From assembly GCF_003473485.1 (NCBI RefSeq), contig NC_053048.1:29694755-29758754 (forward strand): a DNA stretch of 64,000 bases, written 5' to 3'. Under the pieces are notes generated by a model. The model ran no database searches. It had not been told where the DNA came from and saw only the letters and a list, made by a program, of their open reading frames with translations. The stretch is from Medicago truncatula. Lineage: Eukaryota > Streptophyta > Magnoliopsida > Fabales > Fabaceae. This document shows, piece by piece, positions 11,425-22,110 of the stretch (position 1 is the first letter of the stretch; every line of letters starts with the position of its first letter). A program made the position numbers and the translations under genes.

Positions 11425-12543
11425 CATCCTTATCTTTTGAGATTCTTCCACTTTTAGTCCCTCGCTTAGACTTGTCAGCAGAATATGTTGACGTGTCCAG
11501 CTGACTGTGTAATTATTTTAGTTTTTAATTTTTTTAAAGGAAACAGATGCTACATAGACTAAGTTGTTTGTTCTATTTAAAAATTAAATAAAAAACAAAT
11601 TAAAATTACAATTAAAAAACCACAAAAATCAAATGCCCTTGTTTTCCAACTTCTTCTTCTTCACACGGTCCATATTCTTCTTCTTCCTCTTCATTATAAA
11701 CCCAAGAACAAGCTTCAACAAGTACAAGAATATATAGGAAGCTTCATGTTCATATAAAAAGACATATTCACAATTTCACAAATCCACAAAATTTCAAGAA
11801 CAACAACACAAGCTTCAACAAGAAATCCACATATTCAAAGATTCACAAAATTTCAACAAGAAATTCACAAATTCGGAAAGCTTCAACCCATGCATCTAAC
11901 AAACAAAAACCGATAAAGCTTAAGCACAAATTTACATTTCAATTTTATCCTCTATATTTCAGTTTCATCCCTAATCTTTTATGGATTTTTAAATCGAACT
12001 GCAAAATACTCTAAATATCTAAATTGATTTCGAAAAAATTTAACCATGTTCCCACCTTCATGAATTTGCTGGATTTGTAGGATTGGTTTGAATTCGGATC
12101 TGGGTTTGGAAAACTCTAACCATTTTTCCCCTTCATAAATTTCAATTTTTTGTGAGTGTTTTTTGAGTTTTCTCCTCATGTACTTGATGAATTTGATGAG
12201 ATAGGGGATGAAAAGAGAGGAAAGGTATGTGCTTTGTGGTTGGAAGATGAGAAGATCCGAGAGAGAGAATGAAAGATGTGAGAAAATATTAGATTTTTGT
12301 GTTTTTAATTTAAGTTTTTGAATTTTTAAAAATGGAAATAATTCTAAATTCTGGGTGGATTAAAAAAATATTAAACTTACACAATCAACATGTCACGTCA
12401 ATAACTTTTTACAGGGACAAATTTAAGTGAGGGATCAAAAGTGGAAGAATCTCAAATGTTAGGGTTGGAATCTAAACTTTTTTTTTACAGGGACCAAAAC
12501 CGGAATTCGCTAATATTACAGAGACCAAAAGAGATATTAACCT
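11425..12543. mobile_element. Long-TIR non-autonomous DNA element, copy A
   Basis: The outer regions are inverted copies of each other. Left: 'gattcttccacttttagtcc' followed by an AGCTGACTGTGTAATTA block. Right: the complement of these, followed by 'cagggaccaaaaccggaatt'. The interior has no transposase frame. The right end (gagaccaaaagagatattaacc-type) appears complete, while the left end stops short of it. It is related to 51450-52877. The class (possibly Mutator-like) is an inference. Confidence 0.6.
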
Positions 12544-12869
12544 TTTTTTTTTTTTAAAAGAGTAATCTATAATCTAATTGTAAATAACTTAGCTTCCTTA
12601 AACATAAAAAATAGTAGTAATAATTTTAGCTAATACAAAAAAAAAAAAAATCATATTCTCATCACTGACACAAAATACAACTTCTAATTAAAAACATATC
12701 CATTTACGACTTCAAGCTAATATCTTTATCATCTTTTTCACACTTTTCGGAATGAACTTGTCCATTTTTTATTTTGTAAAAAAAAAATTAAATAGTTCTG
12801 TTTAGGCCTCCTCAATGTCTATTAGGCACCCAAAAAAATTCAAGAGATAACTCTTTGAGGGCCTTTTGT
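12544..12869. other. AT-rich spacer
   Basis: No gene or repeat family is recognised. The segment 12780-12869 replaces the missing 3' part of the DUF674 pseudogene's second exon, so a deletion or insertion breakpoint lies near 12870. Confidence 0.4.
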
Positions 12870-13876
12870 TAATGAAGTCTGCAAAATCTTGTCCCCCTTG
12901 AGCATACAATATATTGCCATCTGACTTTCTTATAAGGAGTTTCACAGTGATGTCCATACAACTATTCAAAATGTTTTTAAAATCACAAGAGAAAATGCTT
13001 GATTTGTCTACACAAGGTTTCATTTCTAAAAACAAATCAGTTAGAGGTGTCTTGGAAAGCAATGCATGTTTTAGCAGATCCAACACCTGTATATAATATT
13101 ATTATTACTAATCAATCAAAAACCTAAAAATCAATTGAAATAAAAGATAAAAATGGCAAATTAGAGCAAGAACTAAAAAACTAAGAACAATGATTTAGGG
13201 AGCAAAAATTAATTGCAAATATTAAAACCTTTTCCTTCGTGACATAGACCGTCATTTCTTTTACTGAACTTGTGTTTCTCATTTGCAAATTATTGACCAG
13301 ACCAAACAACGTGTGATCCATAGAGTGCGGCAAGACAGTTAGATCATCAGTAACAAAAAACATAGAATCATCTTTAACAAATCCATTGCCTGACTGTGTC
13401 ATGGAAACCGAACGGTTCATACGATTTTCACACCTACAATAATTTCTTTTTGTACCAATGCTTAAATTATTACAACGATTATAGTCTTCAAACTTGGAAC
13501 AAATGAAGTAATTTTTAGGGTCAGTATCATCAATGTTAATTTTGAGACTGCCACAATAATCTTCAGATGAGTTAGTACTCGGCAACAATCGAAGAATTTC
13601 CACACTTCAATAGAGTGAGTTAAGACAACCAATTGTAACCGGTCCAATATTTGACTCTTTATGAAGAAGTCTTGCAATGGTTGCTAATGGTAATGTTAAG
13701 AAGCTACATAGAATGTCCACAAACTCTTTCTCTGCCTCCGCAAACAAGACTTTGTTTGTCTCTGTGTCTACCAGAAGTTTCAAAGACACTACATGCTCCT
13801 TAGTTTGAAAAACAGCAACAGCCATGGTAGCTGCTATCAAACAAGAAACTAAACGAGAAACAAAAGAAAGAAGCAT
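12870..13876 (-). pseudogene. DUF674 pseudogene: nonsense codon in exon 1, exon 2 truncated
   Basis: Exon 1 is 13876-13229 and the beginning of exon 2 is 13086-12870. They match the intact gene at 4302-6140 across most positions and keep the same GT-AG phase-0 intron. A TGA interrupts exon 1 after the CLNSLY peptide (near 13604-13606); the intact paralogue has CGA there, so the change is a CpG-type C-to-T transition. Exon 2 loses homology after the DFADF peptide near 12870, and the second half and last exon are missing. The rest of exon 1, including the conserved cysteine pairs, stays open, so the inactivation looks recent. Confidence 0.85.
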
Positions 13877-13943
13877 AATGGAATTGTAAATTCAGATATT
13901 TCATATAAAATGTATATACTAATTGTTGGCCAACTAACATTAA

Positions 13944-14028
13944 GGGGTGGTGGCGCAGTTGGCTAGCGCGTAGGTCTCATAGCTTCTGAGTAATCCTGAG
14001 GTCGAGAGTTCGAGCCTCTCTCACCCCA
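13944..14028 (+). tRNA. tRNA-Met (elongator, CAT) with intron
   Basis: The A box (GGCGCAGTTGG) and B box (GAGTTCGAGCC) are canonical, and the acceptor stem GGGGTGG pairs with the 3' CACCCC end. The anticodon CAT is at 13978-13980. An 11-nt intron (13982-13992) follows one base later, at the position usual for plant elongator tRNA-Met. The discriminator A is at 14028. All stems appear intact. Confidence 0.93.
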
Positions 14029-14352
14029 CCTACCCTACCCTGCATTTTTTTTCTTCACCCCCAACAACATTTATTTTTTGTTTCAATTCTTCAAACATCG
14101 AGTTTATTGTACTTCGATACATTTGTTCCCTTCCCACCTACCCTACCCTGCATTTTTTTTCTTCACCCCCAACAACATTTATTTTTTGTTTCAATTCTTC
14201 AAACATCGAGTTTATTGTACTTCGATACATTTGTTCCCTTCCCACTTCTTGTACTTTATAGAATTAAGCGGTGGTGACAAAATTGGCTAGCGCGTAGGTC
14301 TCATAGCTTCTGAGTAATCCTGTGGTCGAGAGTTCGAGCCTCTCTCACCCCC
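14028..14352 (+). repeat. Tandem cassette of tRNA-Met flanking sequence
   Basis: The block following the tRNA (ACCTACCCTACCCTGC ... TTGTTCCCTTCCC) is repeated with a period of 108 bp (14028 to 14136 to about 14243). After the decayed tRNA copy a third shortened version begins at about 14345. Duplication of a tRNA-plus-spacer unit followed by unequal exchange explains the layout. Confidence 0.8.
14268..14352 (+). pseudogene. Decayed tRNA-Met copy
   Basis: From the anticodon arm through the B box it is nearly identical to 13944-14028, including the CAT anticodon and the intron. The 5' part is damaged: the acceptor strand reads GCGGTGG, giving a C-C mismatch, and the A box reads TGACAAAATTGG. 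It is probably not transcribed efficiently by RNA polymerase III. Confidence 0.8.
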
Positions 14353-15023
14353 AACAACATTTTTTTCTTTCAATTCTTCAAACATCAGTTTATTGTACTT
14401 CGATATGTTTGTTCCCTTCCCACTTCGTGTACTTTATAGAATTAGTGTCACTTTTACCTTCTTTTTTCTTTAAGTTACTAGTTTATACTTTATTATAAGT
14501 GTTCCCTTCACACTTCATGGCCTTTATAGAATCAGTGCCACTTAACCTTTTTTTTGTTTGTTTTTAAGAATAAGTCAGTTGTTACTACTGCATTCAATTC
14601 AAGGAAAGGAATCCAACACAACATTTTACAACTTGCCATGTTACTATGTGAGACCCCTCTCAATAAAAATGTTACTGTGAGATACATGTGCGACATTTCC
14701 TTCAGATCGGGTCTTAGGATTGGAACACAATTTTCTTATCATTTTTTACCAGACATGAGTTTGTTATGGAAATATGCAAGTGGCTTATATCTAATTTCGT
14801 ATTTCAACTTAAGAGTGGAGAAAATTAACAAATGGACGGTCCAAGTTCTCTTATAGTTACAGACCATATGTTCTAGAACCATTTTTTATTAGACAAACCC
14901 TGAATTCCCATTTGCTAATATGCGCACAGTTCCACAAGCAGGTCCTTTAAACAAATATATAACTTGTTACCTTCAGCCATCGTGAAGGGTGATGTCTTGT
15001 TAATTCGTTTCAAGGTCCACCAA
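14353..15023. other. Intergenic between tRNA genes
   Basis: It contains the third partial copy of the tRNA-flank cassette (to about 14450). After that there is unremarkable AT-rich sequence with one open frame of 100 codons (14554-14856) that matches nothing I recognise and is probably chance. Confidence 0.4.
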
Positions 15024-15095
15024 GTCGTTGTAGTATAGTGGTAAGTATTCCCGCCTGTCACGCGGGTGACCCGGGTTCGATCCCCGGCAACGGCG
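15024..15095 (+). tRNA. tRNA-Asp (GTC)
   Basis: This is a 72-nt cloverleaf without intron. The acceptor GTCGTTG pairs with CAACGGC, the A box is TAGTATAGTGG, the anticodon GTC lies within CCTGTCACG, and the B box GGTTCGATCCC sits in a perfect T-arm (CCGGG/CCCGG). The discriminator G is at 15095. Confidence 0.95.
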
Positions 15096-16263
15096 TAAAC
15101 CATATTTTTGCAATTTTGATACAACTCTATCCAGTCTATAGTTTTCTTCCCTGATTTCTTCTTTCTTTTAGTTATCGATACCGTACAAAAATTTAGTTAC
15201 CAAAAATTTATTTATTTGAAGGATGTCGAAACTTCTTTATTTTTTTGTTTTATTTTGGAAACATTAAAATTTAGGGTAAGAGAATGGTACCACAGTCCAA
15301 GGCAATGAAGACTTTCAGAGTTCATAAAACATTCACATATGTGTTTGAATTCACATACCTTATTTTCATTCACATAAAACGTTGTTTGTGACATGATGAC
15401 AATAAAATTTGTTAATGGATGCTCCACAAACCATGTTGAGGTACATGTGTGACCTAGATGAACTGAACAAGTGTGATGAGGTATGATAGTGTTCAATAAT
15501 CATCAAATTAGGGCAAAAATCTTTTTTTTTTTTTTTTTTTTCATTTTTAAGTGTTTGTTTAGGATTTTTAGAAAAATCATTTTATCAAAAAAATCTATTT
15601 TGACCTTAAAATGATAAGTTATTAGGAATTATGATTTGCAATGGATCTTGAAAATTGTTTAAGGTCAAAATAGATTTTTAATATTAAGATCCTTAAAATG
15701 TTAATCCTAATAGGAACAATTGTTTAATAATTGACCTTAAAAATCTATTTTTAATGTCAGGATCTTGACCTTAAAGTGTTAAGTTATTATGATTTGCAAT
15801 GGATCTTGACAATTGTTTAATAATTAATACACTGGCGTCTGTGTTAATTGCATAGAATGAGAAATGATTTGTCAGGATTAGAAGCAGAAGTATGCAGGAG
15901 TAAAACAGAAAAACAGTGCGTGTCTCCAAGGAATTATACATACTAATTCATCATGGAAAACTAAATTATCATTTGGAATCCTATAAATTTGAAAGTCATG
16001 AAAAAAGGGCTTTCTATCACTTTGTTCTCTAGAACAAGAATGACGCTATTGATGAGTACTTATTTATAATCGCAAAGATAATGTTAAGAAGCCAGAGAGA
16101 AAATCAATCGATCCCAGTATTTGCATAAATGTCACTCTTAATTCAAAACAACGCAAGTCCAAAATAAACAAATTCAAAATTAGGTAAAACTGTTATAACT
16201 GAAATTAAATTAAACAACTGCAACATAATGAATTTAGGAATGATCTTTCAAACAAACTTTCTC
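15096..16263. repeat. Intergenic with interspersed direct and inverted repeats
   Basis: Between about 15590 and 15830 the phrases GATTTGCAATGGATCTTGA, AATTGTTTAATAATT and 'gaccttaaaa' recur in direct orientation, with 'aaatctattttgacc' and its complement in opposite orientation. This resembles a rearranged MITE cluster. A T-tract lies at 15523-15541. No gene is seen. Confidence 0.45.
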
Positions 16264-17500
16264 TTAAAATATGTTGACAGATCTCAGTTTCCCCTCTTGT
16301 ACTTCAGTCACCAAGTGTCCCAGACCGTTTGTAAGAGCTTCTGTTGAAGTTAAAGATGCCTTCAATATGCTTAGACACTGCACAGGAGAAACAAAACACG
16401 GTAAAAGGAGAAATTGTGTTACAATAGTCATTACACAGAAGCTAAAAAAATTTGAAAATGGATTCTATATAGGCATTACAATCACATACCTCATTAATAC
16501 CAATGTTGATAACCTTTTCCTTCAAGTCATTAAGAGGAGTTCGAAAATGGTTGATTAAGTTTAAAACTGAAGTTGGAGACGACTCTTTTACAACCAAGTC
16601 ATCTGTGGCAACGTAGGTTTTTGTTCCCTTCACATAACCATCAAAAGATGAAAAAAACACGACTTTTTTGGTACAATCAAAATAATCTATATTTTTGCAA
16701 GTTATGTCATAATCGTCATGACAATAAAACTTTTCACGTGGCTGACGAATTGGTAAAATCTGATTCCTCATATTAAACTGTGGGGCCAAATGAGGATCAA
16801 CAATTTTGTTCTTGGCTTCTTTTGTCACAAAATATTTGTTTTCATCTAAATCAACTATGCTATGGTACAAAGCATCAATACTTCCCAAAGAACACTTTCC
16901 TCCAAACATACGCACAACTCCTCCCAAAGGAAATGTAAGAAAACTTAAAAGCAAGTCTGCAAATTCACGATCCCCTTGAGCGTACAATATTTTCCCATCT
17001 GATTTTCTAATAACCAGCTTAATTGTGAATTGAATTGCCTTAGCGTTTTCAACATCACAACCGAAAATCCTTGATGACCATCCAATGGTTGGTTTCATTC
17101 TTAAAAACACATCGGTCAAAGTTGACTTAGAAATCAAAGAGCATTTTAGAAGATCCAGTACCTATATAGAATATTAAACTAATCAAACAAAGGAAATATT
17201 AAAGAAATAAAAAAAGTGCTGCATTTAGAAATAAATAAAGAGCACTAAATAGTAAATAGAAAACCTTTTCCTTTGTGACATTGATGATCATTTCTTTTAC
17301 AAAACAAGTGCACTTTATTCCAAAACTCTGTCGCATACCAAAGCTTGTAAATATCCATTGAGTTCGGCATGACTCTTAGATCATCAGTAATGACAAAAGT
17401 TGCACCATCTTTAACAAATCCATTGCAGAATTGTGTTTCCAGACTAATTACATGGGTTTTTCCGAATTACCAACAGTCATCGTCAGGACATTTTGTGGAA
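16264..17500 (-). pseudogene. DUF674 copy with intact exons 2-3 and broken exon 1
   Basis: Exon 2 (17161-16490, 224 codons) and exon 3 (16377-16264, 38 codons ending TAA) read cleanly with GT-AG borders and encode the second DUF674 half. They include ILYAQG, FLTFPLGG and, in the last exon, LTNGLGHLVTE. Exon 1 is present only from about 17500 to 17266. It preserves the VITDDLRVMPNSMD-like region but then changes frame before the GIKC...VTKEK end, and the whole N-terminal part and the start codon are absent. Exons 2-3 could still be transcribed, but a complete protein is not encoded. It is more diverged from 4302-6140 than the 13-kb copy is. Confidence 0.8.
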
Positions 17501-18580
17501 GTATAATTATATTAAAACATATTTTTTATTTATATTAAAATATAATTATATTAAACATGAAAATAAAGAAACAATTCAATGGAAAATTTAAATAGGCTTG
17601 AAGGCCTTACAATGAAATAAGTTTTAAGGCATATTTAGCTTATTTATTAGAAGTAGGTAAACTTGATTATTTAATGGTCTTAATGTGTGGAATAAGCCTT
17701 TAAATAGGCTTTTAGGGTGGGCTAGACTTTTAAACAGGCCAGACCAAAAAAAAAAAAAAAGCTTGCGAAAGGCTATAGGCTAAGCTTAGACGTCCACAAT
17801 ATTTCAATAAACAACAAGAGAACGTCATCGATGAAGGAAGAAAATGTCGTCGTTAAAGGTGAGTAAAACATGAATTCCTCAATCTTTGATGAGATTAGAG
17901 TTTTGTTTATGAATTGAGAGTGAAATTGAAAAAAGAAAAGAGGATTATAGGTTTTTATCCTTTTAAATTTGTATAGTTTGACTTTTTTTTCAAAAAAACT
18001 CACGGACTCGTAAACTAGTCATAAACAAGCGAGTCTGTATGAGTCTACACAAGTCTGTCGAATCCACAAAAAAAAAATGATACTATGTGTGACTCCACTT
18101 GTTTTTGTCTTATAGACTCGTAAACTCGCACTAGTCTATTCGCGAGTTTTTGTCTTTAGAAATAAAACCCACATAAAGTGGTGGGTCTACAATGTGTGGG
18201 TCCTCCAAAAAAATAGTTAGTGTGAGAGAAAGTTTGAAAAGAAAGTGTTGGTAGCACTCTAATCATAAAACTAAGTATTCAAAGGAAATGAAAATGATAG
18301 GTTTTAAAGCTATAGTTGAAACGTTGTCAAAAATTAATTCTAATAAATGTATAGTAGTTCTAACTAAGTTGAGATCTTATCCATTTATAAAAATAAATGG
18401 AGATTGCCAAATATGAAAGAGATAAACACAAAAAATTGGTGATGTGTCATATCATTAAATGAGTCCCCTCATCAATAATTATTTTTAAGATTTTTTGTAT
18501 CTTTATTTCTTCAAATAGAATAAATGCAGAAGAGTTTAAATGGAGAGGATTCTAACTTATAGTATGGTGTGTGAATCCAA
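17501..18580. other. Intergenic, no gene seen
   Basis: The sequence is AT-rich. Between 18000 and 18150, short words such as GACTCGTAAACT and GAGTCTACA recur in both orientations. An A-tract lies at 17745-17760. The last five bases before 18581 (TCCAA) are the target duplication of the copia element. Confidence 0.4.
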
Positions 18581-19865
18581 TGTTGGAACAAAATGTGTTT
18601 CACAATGAACCTTATTGAGTTTTGATGATAACAAGGTATTAAAAATTGTCAATTGGTTATTACTAATTATTGTTCAAGTTTACAGGACCAAAGGCTAGTC
18701 AAGTAATTTCAATAGGTCTTGGAAGAACAATGAAAAGCAAACGAATTCCAAGCATCTGAAGAAAACTGCTCCTGAAGCTGAAGTGCTTCTGAAGTGATGA
18801 CGTCATCAGAAGCAGAAGGTCATCAGAAGCAAAGTTTTTCATCAGAAGCAATATCTTCACCAGAAGCTACGTTTGATCCTTTAATCAAACTGAAGATTCA
18901 AAGTAGCTGATTCTCAATTCAGTCTTATCCAAGAAGAACGAAGAATTGAAAGGGAGGTACCAACGGATATATGGATAGCACTGAGCACTTGTCTCTCGTT
19001 AATAGAGTTGACAAAGTACAAGTGTACAACCACTACCTTCACTACTCTGTTTTTGTCTACGCTACAAGACAAGACAACAACCATGCCTGCAAAATTTGTG
19101 CCTTCAAGATGGGAATGAATTTGAAGCTTATTCTTCAAAGGACTACACCCAAATCAGGCAAAGGATTACTGGTGGATGATCAAAGGATTTCAAACGACTC
19201 TTTAGACGTGCTGATTATCTCAACGTCTCTTTCACGCCTCTATATAAAGGAGTGAAGACTTGAAGATAAAAGATAGAGATATACAAGTTCAAAAGTGCCA
19301 AAACTCTGTCAAATTGATTCTACAAAGCACACTGAATTTCTGCACTGATTTGATACATCTTAGAAATTCAAAGTCTAGAGTCTTTATTGTATTGTATTGT
19401 GAACACCACTGATTGTATATCAAGTGTTCAAGTCAAACTCAATTCTCTGTATTTTTGTTTGATCAGAAGTCTCTTGCCTGCGTGCTTGAGCATTAGAAGT
19501 CTCTTGCTTAGTGCTTGAGCATTGGAAGACTCTTGCGTGTGTGCTTGAGCATTTTTGTGAAGTCTCATACTTAGAAAGTATTGAGCATTTGTAATCTTTG
19601 TGATTATAGTGAAATCTCCTTGGAAGTGCAAGGGGGACTGGACTACTTCCGTGTTGTGGAAGGAACCAGGATAACTGCTTGTGTCTTTGTCTTTCTTTTC
19701 TCTGCTCTGTTCTTTTCCGCTGCATATCTAATTCTGATCATTTCATCAGAAGCACTCACAAACTGCTTCTGAAGGTTTATCAGAAGAAGATTTTTTTTAG
19801 AGAGAAAAAGAAAAACACAATTCAACCCCCCCCCCCCCCCCCTCTTGTGTTTTTTCACACCTTCA
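18581..19865 (+). repeat. 5' LTR of the Sirevirus-type element
   Basis: This 1285-bp LTR begins TGTTGGAACAAA and ends CACACCTTCA. A TATA box (TATATAAA) lies at 19241-19248. A 14-bp perfect palindrome with the bZIP core TGACGTCA lies at 18795-18808. CAGAAGC/GCTTCTG words are repeated around it, and 'agaagtctcttgc' / 'gcttgagcat' units are reiterated at 19466-19560. Near the 3' end an AAAAACACAA...TTGTGTTTTT inverted repeat encloses a run of 17 C. Confidence 0.93.
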
Positions 19866-19867
19866 AT

Positions 19868-19880
19868 TGGTATCAGAGCT
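19868..19880 (+). other. Primer binding site
   Basis: TGGTATCAGAGC, two bases after the LTR end, is complementary to the 3' end of initiator tRNA-Met, the usual plant copia primer. Confidence 0.9.
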
Positions 19881-19935
19881 TGCTCTGTTATCACAGCACT
19901 TAACCGTGTTACAGTTCAAGATCTATTAGAAAAAC

Positions 19936-22110
19936 ATGTCTGGAGGAGAGGAATCAGTTACTACAAAATACACAAGTGTCAAGCATGACTATGATACTGC
20001 TGACAAGAAAACAGACTCTGGAAATGCTCCAAAGTTTAATGGAGATCCAGAAGAGTTTTCATGGTGGAAAACAAATATGTACAGCTTTATCATGGGATTG
20101 GATGAAGAGCTATGGGACATACTGGAAGATGGAGTTGATAATCTGGATTTAGATGAAGAAGGAGCTGCTATAGACAGAAGAATACATACTCCTGCTCAGA
20201 AGAAGCTTTATAAGAAACACCACAAGATAAGAGGAATCATTGTGGCTTCTATACCTCGCACCGAATACATGAAGATGAGTGACAAATCTACTACGAAGGC
20301 TATGTTTGCTTCACTATGTGCAAACTTTGAAGGCAGCAAGAAGGTGAAAGAGGCTAAAGCTTTGATGCTAGTTCATCAGTATGAACTTTTCAAAATGAAG
20401 GATGATGAGAGTATAGAAGAAATGTACTCAAGATTTCAAACTTTAGTTTCTGGATTGCAAATACTGAAGAAAAGCTATGTTGCTTCTGATCATGTTAGTA
20501 AGATTTTGAGAAGCTTGTCTTCAAGATGGAGACCCAAAGTAACTGCTATTGAGGAAGCTAAGGATCTAAATACTTTAAGTGTTGAAGATCTTGTTAGCTC
20601 ACTCAAAGTGCATGAAATGAGTTTAAATGAGCATGAAACCTCTAAGAAGAGTAAATCCATTGCTTTACCATCTAAAGGAAAGACTTCAAAATCTTCCAAA
20701 GCCTACAAAGCCAGTGAATCTGAAGAAGAATCACCTGATGGAGATTCTGATGAAGATCAATCTGTAAAGATGGCTATGTTGTCCAACAAGCTTGAGTATC
20801 TGGCAAGGAAGCAGAAGAAATTTTTGAGCAAGAGAGGTAGCTACAAGAACTCCAAGAAAGAAGATCAGAAGGGATGCTTCAATTGTAAGAAGCCTGGTCA
20901 TTTCATTGCTGATTGCCCTGATCTTCAGAAGGAGAAGTTTAAAGGCAAATCCAAGAAATCAAGCTTCAGCTCGAGTAAATTCAGAAAGCAAATCAAAAAG
21001 AGCTTGATGGCGACCTGGGAAGATTTGGATAGTGAATCTGGTTCTGATAAAGAAGAAGCAGATGATGATGCTAAGGCAGCCATGGGGTTAGTGGCAACAG
21101 TATCATCAGAAGCAGTATCAGAAGCTGAATCAGATTCAGAAGATGAAAATGAGGTATATTCCAAAATTCCTAGACAAGAACTTGTCGATTCTCTAAAAGA
21201 ACTTTTATCACTGTTTGAACACAGAACCAATGAGTTGACAGATTTAAAAGAAAAATATGTTGATTTGATGAAACAACAAAAGACAACTCTATTGGAACTG
21301 AAAGCTTCTGAAGAAGAACTCAAATGGTTTAACCTCATATCAACAACATATGAAAATAGACTCAAGATTCTTTGTCAGAAGCTACAAGAAAAATGTGATA
21401 AAGGTTCAGGCAATAAACATGAGATTGCCTTGGATGATTTTATTATGGCTGGAATAGACAGAAGCAAAGTTGCTTCTATGATCTACAGCACATACAAGAA
21501 CAATGGCAAAGGGATTGGATATTCTGAGGAGAAATCCAAAGAATACAGTCTCAAGAGCTACTGTGATTGTATCAAGGATGGATTGAAATCCACCTTTGTG
21601 CCTGAAGGTACAAATGCTGTAACTGCTGTTCAGTCAGAACCTGAAGCTTCTGGTTCACAGGCTAAGATCACATCAAAGCCAGAAAATCTCAAGTCCAAGG
21701 TTATGACAAAATCTGATCCTAAGAGTCAAAGGATTAAAATTCTGAAAAGATCAGAACCAGTTCCTCAGAGTCTGATTAAACCAGAATCTAAAATCCCAAA
21801 GCAAAAGGATCAGAAGAATAAAGCAGTTACTGCTTCTGAGAAAACAATACTAAAAGGTGTCAAACCTAAAGTATTGAATGATCAGAAGCCTCTCAGCATT
21901 CACCCTAAGGTACAAGGGAGGAAAAGTAAAGCCTCCAGAACTAACCCAAAAGGACCCATGAAGATATGGGTACCTAAATCCGAATTGGTTAAAAATGCAG
22001 GTGTGCCTAAGGGCAAGAGAGAAACAAAGGTCATGGTACCTAGACAGCGGATGTTCAAGGCACATGACTGGAGAGAAAGCTTTGTTCCTTACCCTTACAA
22101 TGAAAGATGA
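19936..22110 (+). CDS. Gag polyprotein region of the Sirevirus-type element
   Basis: This is an open frame of 724 codons, starting 71 bp after the LTR. The N-terminal 250 residues carry the copia gag domain (a SRFQTLVSGLQIL-type motif near residue 165). A CCHC zinc knuckle (CFNCKKPGHFIADC) lies near residues 314-327, followed by an acidic and then a K/S/P-rich tail. This long C-terminal extension is typical of Sireviruses. After about position 22000 the protease sequence is in the +1 frame relative to gag, so the last 30 or so codons of this frame overlap pol. Whether this is mutation or programmed frameshifting cannot be decided from one copy. Confidence 0.9.
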   Translation: MSGGEESVTTKYTSVKHDYDTADKKTDSGNAPKFNGDPEEFSWWKTNMYSFIMGLDEELWDILEDGVDNLDLDEEGAAIDRRIHTPAQKKLYKKHHKIRGIIVASIPRTEYMKMSDKSTTKAMFASLCANFEGSKKVKEAKALMLVHQYELFKMKDDESIEEMYSRFQTLVSGLQILKKSYVASDHVSKILRSLSSRWRPKVTAIEEAKDLNTLSVEDLVSSLKVHEMSLNEHETSKKSKSIALPSKGKTSKSSKAYKASESEEESPDGDSDEDQSVKMAMLSNKLEYLARKQKKFLSKRGSYKNSKKEDQKGCFNCKKPGHFIADCPDLQKEKFKGKSKKSSFSSSKFRKQIKKSLMATWEDLDSESGSDKEEADDDAKAAMGLVATVSSEAVSEAESDSEDENEVYSKIPRQELVDSLKELLSLFEHRTNELTDLKEKYVDLMKQQKTTLLELKASEEELKWFNLISTTYENRLKILCQKLQEKCDKGSGNKHEIALDDFIMAGIDRSKVASMIYSTYKNNGKGIGYSEEKSKEYSLKSYCDCIKDGLKSTFVPEGTNAVTAVQSEPEASGSQAKITSKPENLKSKVMTKSDPKSQRIKILKRSEPVPQSLIKPESKIPKQKDQKNKAVTASEKTILKGVKPKVLNDQKPLSIHPKVQGRKSKASRTNPKGPMKIWVPKSELVKNAGVPKGKRETKVMVPRQRMFKAHDWRESFVPYPYNER

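Noticed and set aside
14554..14856. 100-codon frame between the tRNA genes
   Set aside because: No family, codon pattern or splice context supports it. It is likely to be chance in AT-rich DNA.
18914..19903. Several open frames of 60-100 codons on both strands inside the LTR
   Set aside because: They recur with the same content in the 3' LTR (31544-32498) and lie in promoter/leader sequence of the retrotransposon. They are shadows of noncoding LTR DNA.
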